A stretch of DNA of 64,000 bases from Amphiura filiformis (lineage: Eukaryota > Echinodermata > Ophiuroidea > Amphilepidida > Amphiuridae), in contig NC_092628.1 in the NCBI RefSeq assembly GCF_039555335.1, positions 56,903,547 through 56,967,546 of the forward strand. Direction: 5' to 3'. The notes beneath the pieces were generated by a model that was given only the letters and a program-made list of their open reading frames with translations, was not told where the DNA came from and did no database searches. The position numbers and the translations under genes are program-made. This document shows positions 52,890 to 64,000 of the stretch, piece after piece. The first letter of the stretch is position 1. Every line of letters begins with the position of its first letter.

Positions 52890-53935
52890 ACCTATAGGGG
52901 GCTTTGGGGATTTAGCCCAAAGGTGTTCTGCATCTGTGCAAAATGCCAAAATCGGCATATTTTTGTCACATTTCGAATCTGGGACCCCACCCCACCCACC
53001 TCGTGGACTCATAGCTCTTATGTGGTTAAACTTTAGGGTTTGTCCATAACAAAGTATTTTCAAACTTTACCATAAGAGCCCTGTCCGAATATTATGTCAT
53101 TAAGCCGAGTCAGAGCATCAGGCCATATTCCCAATTTTGGTAAATAATACAGTTTATCTCTGCATATAGGACACTCATGACAAGTATTAAATAAGCAAAA
53201 AACAATCATGTACATAGGGGAACATAAAACCCATTACAATGACATCTCACGTATTAAACCCATAACCTTTCCCTGTGCGTATGGGCTTTATTTTTCTCAA
53301 TATTTGAGTACAAACACCGCTAGCGCAGGCACCGCTCCGACTCGCCTTAACTGATTTCATTTTTTTTAAAGTTTTTATTTATTTGCCTTTTAAATTTGAC
53401 TATATATAGGCTTAATCAACAATTAAAAAATTAGACTTTGATCGATAATTTTTCCAACCATAAATGGGATGATAAGAATGATACCGATCCAGTATAAATC
53501 AGTGATTTCGGAAATCCGTATTTGCTCAAGCGTTAAATTAACCGCGCCGCGACAACCCTTGGATGATGTGGATGATGACGTCAAACGGTCATAGGGCTAT
53601 CCCGACCTTGGGGATCACTCCATTGGAATGTAGGGTTGAAGAACCCGGATGTATTGACGGGATTTCTAGTTCAGTGCACGATTGGCAAGTCAATATTTTG
53701 GGACGAATTCTGTGTAATTACAAGATACATATTTGGTGCATACGCACCAATATGAACCTCGCGCCAATCGATCCGTGTTCAACGTATAAGTGACGTATAT
53801 TTCATTGCTTAAGCATTGGAGAAATAGGTAACCTTGTGATTTTCTCCAAAACTGAGCTTAAATCTGACTTCACAGTTCTTTTCGTCACTGAGCAACAAAA
53901 CAATGACAAAATGGTGTTTTTCCGTCCGCAACAGT
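52890..53935. other. Interval with no supported gene
   Basis: A 76-codon open frame at 53563-53793 reads without recognisable domains. Nothing else stands out. Confidence 0.4.
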
Positions 53936-53938
53936 TGC

Positions 53939-54122
53939 GGCGCCAGGGGGGGGGGCAAATGCCCCCAGTCAGAACTCTTTCCCCCGTTTCCCCCAGTAAA
54001 AACCCAAAATGACGAAAATTTTCATATTTTGCAGTAATTTTGCGCGAAATTGGTTGATTTGCCCCCCCCCCCTGAAATTCACTTTGCCCCCTCAATGCCC
54101 CCCTGAAAAAATTCCTGGCGCC
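53939..54122. mobile_element. Small inverted-end element with GGCGCCAGG ends
   Basis: GGCGCCAGG at the left and CCTGGCGCC at the right bracket about 184 bp of G- and C-run sequence (GGCAAATGCCCCC, TGCCCCCCTG). No target duplication was clear. Confidence 0.6.
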
Positions 54123-54779
54123 GACACTGGTCCGCAGACTTTCCTTACGGAAGAGGTCCCTATTCCCAAAATTATTGGATGGAATGGTAGTGAATAGTAA
54201 GGACGGGCGCAGGTCCAGGTTGACTTGTTTTTCGACTCCGAGGAAAGAAGGCCCATTCCCCATTCGCATTTACCTTCAAATTTGGGCTGCATGTCTTATG
54301 TTAATTTGATAATTTGTTGTAATATATAGGTCTAAAATAGAAAATGTGTTTGCTATGAGTGCATAAAATGATATTAGACCTCATAAAAAAATATAAATAA
54401 AATCCGTGCTGTATGGTATCGGAGGTAATCTCAATTAAAATATAATTTTCAACATACACACTGTGTTGTCTATAATAAAAGCACTGAGGTGGTTATTGAT
54501 AAATTTGGTTCGCCAGTCACGCATTGTATTTATTTATCTTTGCTATTAAACGCGAACAATTAGCAAGGTAAATAATTATGCGTTACTATGGCAAAGGTGC
54601 ATCATATGCTCCAATGTATCATCTTTATAGCTCGAGTAGTGAATTTGGTATGTATTAGTAACTTAGTAAGAAATCTTTTGAAAGTCTTTATTATTATTAA
54701 GAGGTCATTTTAAAATTCAAAATACATGAGTCAGTGTGAACACTCTAACTTCTAAGTGTAAATATATGGATAACACTTA
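54123..54779. other. Interval with no supported gene
   Basis: AT-rich. A minus-strand open frame (54092-54292) has no recognisable domain. Confidence 0.4.
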
Positions 54780-55175
54780 ATTCTTTAAAACTTGCCCTTA
54801 TGCAAGTCATGTCTTGCATGAAGACATGGCTTGTGGAAAGACAGGACTTTGAGCTATGTCCTTATCCAAGACATGACTAGCTACAAGACATCAACATAGT
54901 ATTGTAGCTAGCCTTAAGTCATGTCTTAATTATAGGATCAGAATGGGACATGTCTTACTTCATGTCCTAATTAAAGACACATTATTGAATAAGTGACTTC
55001 TAACAAGTCATATAATGCTTCGAGTCGTGTCTTATCGCAATTTTCTATGTCTCTAAACTAGACATGACTCATATGCATAAAGTCATGACAAACCACAAGA
55101 TATGTTTGTTGCACAAAGACGCTAAATTAAGACATGTCTTCTGAAGATATGTCTCTATGCTAGACACAATTTTTG
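54780..55175. repeat. Second cluster of AAGACATG/CATGTCTT words
   Basis: At least fifteen AGACATG or CATGTCT words, in both orientations, within about 400 bp. They include an exact AGACATGTCT at 55130-55139. Similar in kind to 50770-50965. Confidence 0.75.
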
Positions 55176-55734
55176 CAGTGTATGTGACGACGATTCAGCG
55201 CATTAGGCTACGCGCTGCTGCTCTTTTGAAAGGTTTTTTTTCGTTTTGGATTCCATTTCCATCATTGTCCATGTAGGCCTATATGATGTAGTTTCTTTTA
55301 CGAAAATTTTAAAGACACTCATCGATATTTCCCCTCAGCACTTTGTAAACCAGCTACACCTGAAAAAGACAATTAAAATATTGTTAAACTACACTGCAAG
55401 TTGTGCTTCTTAAGTATGGTTTGTGTATGGTAAACATACAAACTGTGTGCGATTTCCTTTTTCTACAAAAAATAGCATTCGCCGACTGGGAAAAGGAAAA
55501 GAAACATTAGCATAATTCTTTTCACTAAAAAAAAAAAAAAATCGCATAGCACTTAGCTTTTATGGCAAATGTTCGTGAGACAAGCCTTTTTCGTTTGTTG
55601 TTGTTGTTGGCCTAACTTCTTCTTGGTAGATTAATGATATGAAAATGGTGAAGTGAAAACTATGTGTAATTGTTGCATTTCACGAGGTTCCAATGCTGCA
55701 GTTTCTTCAGTAAACATCAAAACTGTGGGTACTA

Positions 55735-56145
55735 ATCATTTTGAGACCGTCCGTATATTAGTATAATTTTGGGGCACTTCAATATGAAATGGATATAGGT
55801 GTATAGTGCTGGCACTTTTGCAGTAAGGGCATTCGGTGAGAGCAAAATGTAAAAAATATGGGGTCAATGGGTGAGAAAATGACTTTTTTTTACAAATGGA
55901 CCCTTTGGGTGAGAGCCGAAACAGCGCCACAGAAACCTCGAACATCGAATTTCTAGTTCTAAATGGCGTCAAATTTCTTTGTTTTTTCAAAATAAGTAAC
56001 AAAATCAGTGATAAATGAAAGTTGCTGTTCAAACTATATTAAAAATAAGGGTCTTTGGGTGACAGATCAAATGGAAAAATAAGGGGTCTCCGGGTGACAG
56101 AGCATGTGTTCGTAAAAGAATATGGGGTCTTTGGGTGACTACAAA
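55735..56145. repeat. Irregular GGGGTCTTTGGGTGAC repeats
   Basis: GGGTCTTTGGGTGACAGA, GGGGTCTCCGGGTGACAGAG, GGGGTCTTTGGGTGACTA and three more degenerate versions occur between 55829 and 56143, separated by AAAAATAAGG- or AAAAGAATAT-type spacers. They resemble the inverse of the repeat inside 19025-19538. Confidence 0.7.
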
Positions 56146-56170
56146 TAGCCTACGTTAAAAGTGTCAGGAT

Positions 56171-56504
56171 TTGCCTAGTTAACGTCGCTGTGTGAAAAAT
56201 AACCGGCCAATATTAAAAGTACTCTTCTAAAGTTCTAGAAAATATAGTTTTGTAACATGTCCTAAATTTTTAGCTAATTTAGATGTTTGGAAATATGCGT
56301 ACTTTGGTGTTTTAGTGTATGTTGTAGGTAATAGTACATTGCCTAGTTAACGTGGCTGTGTGAAAAATAACCGTCCAATATTAAAAGTACTCTTCTAAAA
56401 TTCTAGAAAATATAGTTTTGTAACATGTCCTAAATTTTTAGCTAATTTAGATGTTTGGAAATATGCGTAGGCCTACTTTGGTGTTTTAGGAAGGATATGT
56501 AAAC
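56171..56504 (+). repeat. Tandem duplication, period 168 bp
   Basis: TTGCCTAGTTAACGT starts copies at 56171 and 56339. The copies are nearly identical over about 130 bp. Copy 2 carries an extra GGCCTA that creates TAGGCCTA at 56468-56475, and it diverges after the shared GGTGTTTTAG. Confidence 0.93.
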
Positions 56505-58484
56505 GACAGATAACACCAAAAATATGAAGAAATTATTTCCAAACCGTGTTAAGTCTGCAAACCACCATGCTTCTCATTTTCAAGAACGCTGGTTAACAAT
56601 AAGCACGTATTGTCTCATTTCGTATACAAAGACCACACAGAATTGTTCTCTAGCGCTCGCTTTATAGTCGTTCACCCAACTGAAACTATAATCCCAGCGC
56701 ATTGCTCCATTGTACGTGTAAAGCAGAAACATATGTTGTGTGTATTTAACCAGAGAAGATATGACTCCATTTAATCAGTTGAGCTGTTTTCAATGAGTGT
56801 TATCTTGGTTTAATAGCTTTTAATGGGGTTTAAGTCCTGCAAAGGTCGAGGTGAATTCTACTGTACTGCATCATGTAATATTGTTATCTTCTTGTATCCC
56901 ACCATATCAAGGGCATATAGGAACCCATCTTACAACCTGGCTTTACGTCATATCCTACACTCAATATTTCTGTATCTGATGCAACAGTTGTAACGCGTTA
57001 CGGTTGTTGCATCATGACATAGGACTGGTCTTATACAGGCATGAGTATACAATTCAATATAAAAACAGGAAAATTCCGAAAAAAACAACAACAAAAACCA
57101 TGAAAAGTGCGTAAAATGTGGCAAAAATGCTCAAAAACGGGCTAAGAAGAAATAAAAACACATACATTTGGGCAGCAAAATAGACAGGAATTCCGGTTTA
57201 AACAGGAAAATTCTCATGTCTGTCTTAATACACAATTTTAAACAAAATTGTTTTTGAGGGGGCAGTCGCCACCTCCTGCAACCATTACGTCCATATAAGC
57301 ATACGGTCGGAGTGACCATCCAGGGAAGTTGAAAAAAAAACCCCATGATTTGATAGTCCCAATTATCTCCAAGAATTACGCAAGTTTGGTTTTGTTGTTT
57401 TGACACATAAGCCTATAACAACAATATTTAGGCCTATACTTTTCCTTCTACTCAAGTTTCTAAATAATTATATTGTGGTGCGCATTTGTCTTGGGTTGCA
57501 TGTCATGAATAGTCATCTTTTGTGTAACATAATATAAAACGAGAAAAGTACACCAATTTTGATTCACATATTAAGGAATGTATTTTAAACCATTATTATA
57601 CGAAAAAAAAAAAAAATAAAAGTTCTACCTCCATCATCACATCTCTGTTACCTTACGTGTCAGGATATTGATGATAATATTATCCATGATTATACTTTAA
57701 AGTCTCGGCTACAAAATGAAATGACTTTTGATTGTTTAGTTATGTTGGTTAAAGCGAATACAGAGCGGGTACGTCGGAAACAGTAAAACTGAAGCAAAAT
57801 GTTTAGTAAGCACCATAATTATTGTAGCTTTGGATAATCTCCATCAAAATGATAAATATTAACCAAATTTTGTTTCCTCCAATTTGTTGTCGTTAAAATG
57901 TCGGTAAAACATATTTTAAAAAGCATTACTTTGTTGGCAGAATTGTGTATCAATTCTGAGTCGGGGGGAGGGGGGGCAAATAACGCATTCCGCGTTGGAT
58001 TTTAAAATCTTCATTATAGTTTGAGGTATAAGGCATAGGACTACTAGGCCTATCTTTTGGCCTGAGAAGAGGATAAGTATATATTATTCGTATTCGTTCT
58101 CGTTTTCTTATATTTATTTTTAAATGGGGGGGTGAAGTGATTTTTTTTGTGGGGAGGAGGAATCGGAAAATGTTCCTAAAGTTTGGCGTTCTTTTTAGTT
58201 TTCTGACCTGGGGGAGGGGGAATTGCGGGTAAAGAAACCCCCCGAATCCCCAATCTGATGCAGCCACTGCCTACTCACACTACCCCCCCATCCTCACTCA
58301 CTCAACAACTCACTAAACCACCCACTTTCCCTTCCCTTGTCCTTTGGTTATGTTATGCATGCAGTTGCTTTGTTTTGAATATTTCATTTGATTTTATTGA
58401 AAGGCTAAGCCATTTTGGTCTTCGAAGACTTCTCCATATCGTGTTTGTATTTTTCATGTCTTGTTGTATTATATTGATTTTGTG
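56505..58484. other. Interval with no supported gene
   Basis: G-rich and C-rich runs near 57957-58335 resemble decayed dispersed repeats. Open frames at 57131-57406 and 57950-58267 have no recognisable domain. Confidence 0.5.
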
Positions 58485-58518
58485 GAAATAAATAAATAAA
58501 TAAATAAATAAATAAATT
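58485..58518. repeat. (AAAT)n microsatellite
   Basis: About eight uninterrupted copies. Confidence 0.9.
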
Positions 58519-59315
58519 TTATGGAAATAAAAGCACTCACACGAATGTCAATCAAATCAAAACGCATGCATCACAGTCTATCAATGTAGATTCGAGCGAA
58601 CCAGCAAAATAAATTATAATATAGATGAGATAAAATAATTGGCCTAATTTTAAAAATAGACTATATACATTGATCATGTTGGTATAAATGGGTTGTAAAA
58701 TAGTAGGTAGGTCGGAGATTTAAAAAAAAAAGCAACAAAAAATTGGGTGCTTTCCCGAACTTCAAAAGTGTTCCTTCCAAAAATTAAGAGTAGATCAAGT
58801 TATAAATGCCAATTTAACACTTTCTAGTATGTTTTGAAATTTCTTTAAAGTAGTTCAGCTTATATAATATCGGAAGTACTTTCCTTCCTCTATTGAACAC
58901 TGGAACTATAATTGTCTGGTTAAACTTGTTATTGAACCAGAGCAGAGAGAAAAGGGAATTTCCCTTCGAGTAAGTGTTTCCGGTGTTAGACATGAACATA
59001 CAGTGCATGTACTTTCTTGAATGCATTAATCATGTTAATTATCTCGCTCTGACTTTGATAATTACGTTAATACTACTAGTAGCTACTAGTGTCCAGAGAT
59101 GAATCCAGTTTTTGACGTCATATCATTAAATCATTAAAATCACTGGTGAGATGCTCCCGAAATCTACTCTCACTTCTCTGATCATGCACAAGAAAATAAA
59201 AATGCTAGCAATTTGGGGGTTAAAAGTTTTCATTTTACAAATTTGTGTTTAGGTTTTAAACGTGTGATATAGCGTTTTCAAATCGAGATAGGTGTTTACT
59301 ATGATTTATGATTTT
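58519..59315. other. Interval with no supported gene
   Basis: AT-rich, without a recognisable feature. Confidence 0.4.
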
Positions 59316-60530
59316 ATACACAAACACATTAGGCCTAAATGACACGCGGCGGATCATTTAAATCATATTCAATTCACCGAATATAATTGCCAATTCGCTT
59401 CTTTTCCCAAATGATCGTTAGAAAAACCTTTATTCCGGGATTCTTTCTTCGAACATAGTTAAATTTATGTTTAGGTTTTAAATGCGTTTTTAACAGGTGT
59501 TTAGTCTATATCGGCATCTACCAAGCAAACACAAAAACGTTTTTAAAACGTTTTAAATAAGTTATATTTTGGGTTTTGGTTTAGGTAAAAACGTTTTAAT
59601 AACATTAAAATGTCGGGTTATATAAAGGTCATGAAATCGTTTTCAGACGTTTTGTATGAAAACACACTACAACAATATTTTTTAATGTTTTCGAAATGTC
59701 ATTGTAAACTATTTTTGCAAACATTTTTGGCCAAATATTTTGTCAACACTTAAATAACATAATAATAATAAATAATGTTAAAATATTTGCACCCAGCAAA
59801 CACAGAAATGTTCTTAAAATGTTTTTTACAAAACGTTTTAATAACATTTAAATGTCGGGTTATATAAAGGTCGTGAAAACATTTTAAAAACGTTATTGTA
59901 AATATTTTGGGCAAACATTTTTTGCAAAATATTTTTCAACCCCAAAATAACATTCTGTTTAGAATGATTTGTACCAAGTTTTCAAAATGTTTTTGGAATG
60001 TTATAAAACGTTTTTATACCCTTTATATAACCCGATATTTAAATGTTTTCTGTAAAACATTTGTGTTTGATGTGCAGTAAATTACCAACAAATGTTATTT
60101 AATGTTATGAAAACGTTTTATACCATAATGAACCCTTTATATAACCCGACATTTAAACGTTTTCTGACAAACTTTTATAACCTTTTGCGAATGATGTCGA
60201 AAACGTTTTGTGTTTGCTGGGTAGGCACTGTTTTTGCAGTGGCAGATGCGTTTCCGCACTAACCAATCCATTTAACAATAAACAATAACATAACCTACAA
60301 GCTCCTACAAGCAAACAAACAAACTAATTTCCCAACATGCAAAGGCACACTATACGTTCACAAAATACTACTATGATGCAATTTTATACACAAACATTAG
60401 GCCTATGACACGTGGCGGATTATTTAAATCATATTCACCGAACATAATTGCCAATTCGCTTCTTTTCCCAAATGATCGTTAGAAAAACCTTTATTCCGGG
60501 ATTCATTCTTCGAACATAGTTAAACTTCAG
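59316..60530. repeat. Direct duplication of about 150 bp bracketing a DNA element
   Basis: The segment TATACACAAACA...TCGAACATAGTTAAA occurs at 59316-59466 and 60383-60530 with a few differences. The 701-bp element of the CCCAGCAAACAC family lies between them. Confidence 0.9.
59521..60221. mobile_element. DNA element of 701 bp, CCCAGCAAACACAAAACG family, copy 2
   Basis: Same family as 44349-45041 but in the opposite orientation. TA flanks both ends. The internal AACGTTT and GGGTTATATAAAGG words and the central end-like CCCAGCAAACAC (59794) are conserved. Confidence 0.87.
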
Positions 60531-60791
60531 ACCGCTTGTGGGATTAAAGTATGTTAGAAGAAATTATGTTCTAATATTATATAATTATGTTGTAATGTAT
60601 GTGTGTACAATAGTATAGGAACCTATATATAATACCGTGTATCCTTGTTTTTAAATGACCAATTTTTGCTAAAGGGTAATACCGAAAAGGTCACACCGAT
60701 AAACGACATCTGATTTGCCCGCTTTTTTAAGTTTGCTACTGCGAACTATGTGTGTAGGCTACTCTTACAAAAATTAATGTTAATTTGCATT
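60531..60791. other. Short interval, nothing recognised
   Basis: AT-rich, no supported feature. Confidence 0.4.
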
Positions 60792-60962
60792 AGGGGCTGT
60801 GCAATAATTATGAGTAAATTTCCGAATGGCCCACCAAAAATCACTTGCCCCCCTCTCGGCCTGCCAAAAATCGCTTGCCCCCCTCTCGGCCTGCCAAAAA
60901 ATCTTTGCCTCCCCCCTTACACATGCCAATTTTTTTGGATCCCAATCGCAAACCTTTTAAGG
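60792..60962. repeat. Dispersed C-rich repeat (copy 2)
   Basis: Starts GGGGCTGTGCAATAATTATG and contains two direct copies of TTGCCCCCCTCTCGGCCTGC. It shares its body and edge motif with 52550-52880. Confidence 0.7.
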
Positions 60963-61557
60963 TTTATTTTTAGATTATCTATTTACTTTGATTTTGAACG
61001 AAATTATAAATAACTATTAAATGCGCAACTTATAACTGGTTTTGGACACATAGAAAGTTAAGTTCTTCAGCGTTTGTCTATTTCCGAAAAAATAAATATT
61101 GGCCACGCCCCTGCCATGCAGGTTAACTAATTTTCATCCTGAAAACTCTCTTCCAAATATGGAAATCAATTAGTATTGATATCAATTAACACATATCCGA
61201 CTAGCTAGTAGACGTCATTGTCATGAACGAAACAAAATAAACATAACATTATATAGTATGTTTCGTCATTGCAACATATATGCAAATATGTTTTATAGTA
61301 ACAAGTGCAGTCAATTCTAAGAAAATATTATAAATATACACGTTTAAATGAGTAAATCAATTCAATTCAACAAATCAAATCAAATCATATCAAATCAATT
61401 AAATCAATAATAATAAAAAAATAAATAAAAAATAATTAATTATAAATAAATTAATTAATCAATTAGTAATAAATAAATAAATAAACATAAAAAACTAAAT
61501 GAATTAATAAATAATAAATAAATATATAAATAGGCCTACATAAAAATACACACATGA
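60963..61557. other. AT-rich interval with AATC/AAAT-type short repeats
   Basis: Includes CAAATCAAATC-type runs at 61365-61410. No gene seen. Confidence 0.5.
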
Positions 61558-61558
61558 A

Positions 61559-61562
61559 AAAA

Positions 61563-61629
<67 letters not shown>

Positions 61630-61632
61630 ATA
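61559..61632. repeat. (AAAT)n microsatellite, about 18 copies
   Basis: An uninterrupted tetranucleotide run. The minus-strand frame of repeated FIYL residues here is an artefact of it. Confidence 0.97.
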
Positions 61633-61892
61633 CCGTAATTAACAAAGCAATCAACCCCAAGCAACAATCAACCAAGCGACCAATTAAGCAATTAACCCGG
61701 AATCAACCCTTGCAATCAACCCCCGGGGGAGGGGTCGTCGAAAAATGTTGTAAGCGGGGATGTGCTACAGAGTTTCAGATGCTGACTTTCTCTATACTTA
61801 CTTTTTGCTGTTTTTGCTTCCCATCACTATACCAATTTTTCACAAAAAACAACAAAATTTGCCCTAATTGGAAGCTTTTAAGGACACTTTGG

Positions 61893-62076
61893 TTAGCCCT
61901 ACTAGTATAGGGCCTTTTGACTGTGGTGATCTAAAACCATGCTATATCATATAACCTGGCTATATCCAGAGAACTGCTAAACCCAGTGACTGCTAATTCC
62001 CCACCGGGTGGAGCGGTTAGTGGGTTTTAGCGGTTCTCGGATATAGTGTGTTTAAAAGGCCCTATAGTAGGGCTAA
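61893..62076. mobile_element. Foldback MITE of 184 bp (AGGGCCTTTT family)
   Basis: TTAGCCCTACTAGTATAGGG on the left and the complement of TTAGCCCTACTATAGGGCC on the right. The interior halves (GAGAACTGCTAAACCC and GGGTTTTAGCGGTTCTC) also pair, so the whole element folds back. Related to the ends of 33461-34455. Confidence 0.85.
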
Positions 62077-62192
62077 CTTTGGTCTCCACTGAAAACCCAC
62101 CCATGGATATACGAAAATCGCTGAAAAGGTATCCCAAAACGGTGGCACATACCCGTATACCTTCAACCATGAACCCCCGGGCAATCAACAAT
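62077..62192. other. Short spacer, nothing recognised
   Basis: No supported feature. Confidence 0.3.
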
Positions 62193-62292
62193 TGTTTTGT
62201 TTTGTTTATTGTTTTGTTTTGTTTTGTTTTGTTTTGTTTTGTTTTGTTTTGTTCTTGGTTTTGATTTTTGTTTTATGTTTTGTTTTGTTTTT
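62193..62292. repeat. (GTTTT)n microsatellite
   Basis: About nine pure copies followed by an imperfect tail. Confidence 0.93.
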
Positions 62293-62949
62293 GTCAATTG
62301 AAATTTCATGGATATCTAACAAGAATTTCTCGTAGAATATATGCCTCCAAAATGGATATCACCTGTAAAAACTGCAGATTTACCGAAAATGTCAATCAAT
62401 TTGTAGCTTTTAATTAAAGATAATACTAAAATATACCTGTATATAAAACTTAAACAGTCAAATATGTAGTTTTGGAAGTATGTTTAAAGAATAAGTTAGA
62501 AAGGTAGAATGAATTATTAACAACATCGCTACGGCTTCGTCCCCGTTGCATGGTTGTCGTTATATACGTTATATCTTGTTGGAAACGCTGTATTTTGTTG
62601 AAATAAAATAAGAAATACCGATTTGCTGTTGGTGCTCAAAGTTTCAAAACGTGAGCCGATGTGGGGGGCCTTTAAAACTTGCTGCTTACTTTACGTTGTC
62701 AACGTTTATTGGTAGATTTCCTTTCTTTTTATTATGAATGTAGTCAAGCAGCTCCAAGCTTGAAAATTCATCGGGTTACGAAGTACTCCATAAAGGAATA
62801 AAACGAAAAATAGATGTTTGAAATGATTTTATCCTTGATTTATAACAATAAATGATTTAATTAAACTTTACTAGTCGTTTATAAACTTGCTTTTTGGCGA
62901 ATGAGGTTCAGAATTTGTATGTAGGGTATCAAAGATAATGTTAGGGCAG
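62293..62949. other. Interval with no supported gene
   Basis: AT-rich, no recognisable coding or repeat structure. Confidence 0.4.
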
Positions 62950-62985
62950 AGTATACCCTAACATCATCTGATGTTAGGGTATACT
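62950..62985. repeat. Perfect inverted repeat, 17-bp arms, 2-base loop
   Basis: AGTATACCCTAACATCA and its exact complement are separated by TC. Confidence 0.95.
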
Positions 62986-64000
62986 AGTATTTGAAAGTGA
63001 ATCTGAAAAAGTAGTGTGAAAGGAATTCGCGGTTAGTTTTTTAAACTTGCTGGTCAGTGGTCATGCTACCGCGTGACTCTATTAAATCATTAGCTGATAA
63101 ATGCTTCTGCGAGAAACGACAAAATTTAGGGTGGACTAACATTTAGTTTGTTCATCATGGGACATTTGTGCGCGAATGTTGCTGTGCCAGTGTGTGCGTT
63201 GAGCGCAAAATTGTACAATTTTACTCTATTTGGGCCCCAGACACGCTTTTTTGTTTTTGTTTTTTGGACAAAACAATGAAGATGCACAGGGCACATTGGA
63301 TCTTTATTCATATAAAAAAAATGAAAAAAAAAAAAAAAAAAGGCAGTTGCATGTATTTACTTCATCGCACTAGAAAATTGTTTCTACAATCAATACTTGG
63401 AAAGTATTCAACCGGGTTCAAATTCATCGTGTGACCAGCCCGGGTGACCAGATGACCAGTTTTGAAGATATCATCAGGTTTTATCATTATCGTTGTGATT
63501 GCGAAATAATGGCCGGATGGAATCAAGTATAAACTTTTCCTTTTCCTACCATGTTATTTTAGAGACAAAAAAACCCCGTAATAGGCCGATACGGAAGCGT
63601 TCTGTATATCTTGAAGGGAAGGGAAACACTATTATGGTATGTATCCTTCTCCAATAAAAAACCCAAACTCTTCAATAAAAAATAATTTCAAAAAACTAGA
63701 TGGGGGGGGGGCAACTAAGATCTAGAAGATGTTCTAGATATTATAAGATTAAATATAGGCCTATATATACATATATATGCATTTTTAGAAATATTCACCA
63801 AAAATGATTGGAAAATGCTCAATTTTGGAGAAAAATCATAATATAACAAAGCACGATTTTGACCCAAATTTCGAAAATATTTGGTCAAATTAAAAATATA
63901 TATAAAAATGAGTCTTAGATCTTCATATCTAGTTCATAAATACTATACTTAAGGTATGGTTCTTAATAGGCCTACACACAGGAAATTGTCTCTTTACCCA
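62986..64000. other. Right end of window, nothing assigned
   Basis: Contains a poly(A) run at about 63322-63341, a G run at 63703-63711 and two TAGGCCTA copies. Open frames of 61 and 88 codons around 63126-63434 have no recognisable domain. Confidence 0.4.

Noticed and set aside
53563-53793. 76-codon frame reading RVEEPGCIDGISSSV
   Set aside because: Low-level resemblance to extracellular repeats only. No flanking exons or splice logic could be found.

Overview
The window looks like nuclear DNA of a marine invertebrate, most likely an echinoderm or another non-chordate deuterostome. The reasons are genes split by short-exon, GT-AG introns, a cholinesterase-like carboxylesterase, an IL-17-family cytokine, RTE-like and Penelope-like retroelements, a tRNA-headed SINE, many foldback DNA elements, and a striking excess of the 8-base palindrome TAGGCCTA. 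The species cannot be named from the sequence alone.

Layout. Positions 1-14806 are the end of a tandem array with a repeat unit of about 2.52 kb. It begins outside the window. Each unit has two halves (modules X and Y) and carries two tRNA-like sequences in divergent orientation, several short AAGTATG/CATACTT hairpins and three blocks of CAT/CAA/GAT/GAC trinucleotide repeat. Long methionine-, aspartate-, valine- or leucine-rich reading frames here are microsatellite artefacts. From 14807 to about 27700 there is repeat-rich, apparently gene-poor DNA: MITEs, a SINE, a LINE fragment, a Penelope-like fossil and the first copy (A) of a segmental duplication.

The minus strand from 35016 to 27778 holds an eight-exon type-B carboxylesterase/cholinesterase-like gene. 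Its signal peptide, Ser-Glu-His triad and all splice phases can be followed. Two exons are each one base short of an open frame. The gene is flanked on both sides by the two copies of the segmental duplication (A, 18520-21026; B, 35230-39315). Each copy contains one PH/GRAM-like exon, a foldback element with a telomere-like core, and an RTE-like LINE. Copy A later gained a 514-bp element, a 22-bp-arm hairpin and the Penelope fossil. Copy B gained a 1.97-kb mariner-like element.

From 40 to 49 kb there are only repeats, including a diverged tandem duplication of about 0.8-1 kb and a perfect 242-bp tandem duplication. The minus strand from 52062 to 49526 encodes a four-exon IL-17-like secreted cytokine of 238 residues. 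Its first coding exon is just the start codon, and its core carries the family's cysteines. One of its introns contains a cluster of AGACATGTCT-like palindromes, and a second cluster lies about 4 kb away. From 52.5 kb to the end of the window I find only repeats, microsatellites and unassigned AT-rich DNA.

The two genes share no obvious pathway. One is a secreted or ecto-hydrolase candidate and the other a secreted immune cytokine.
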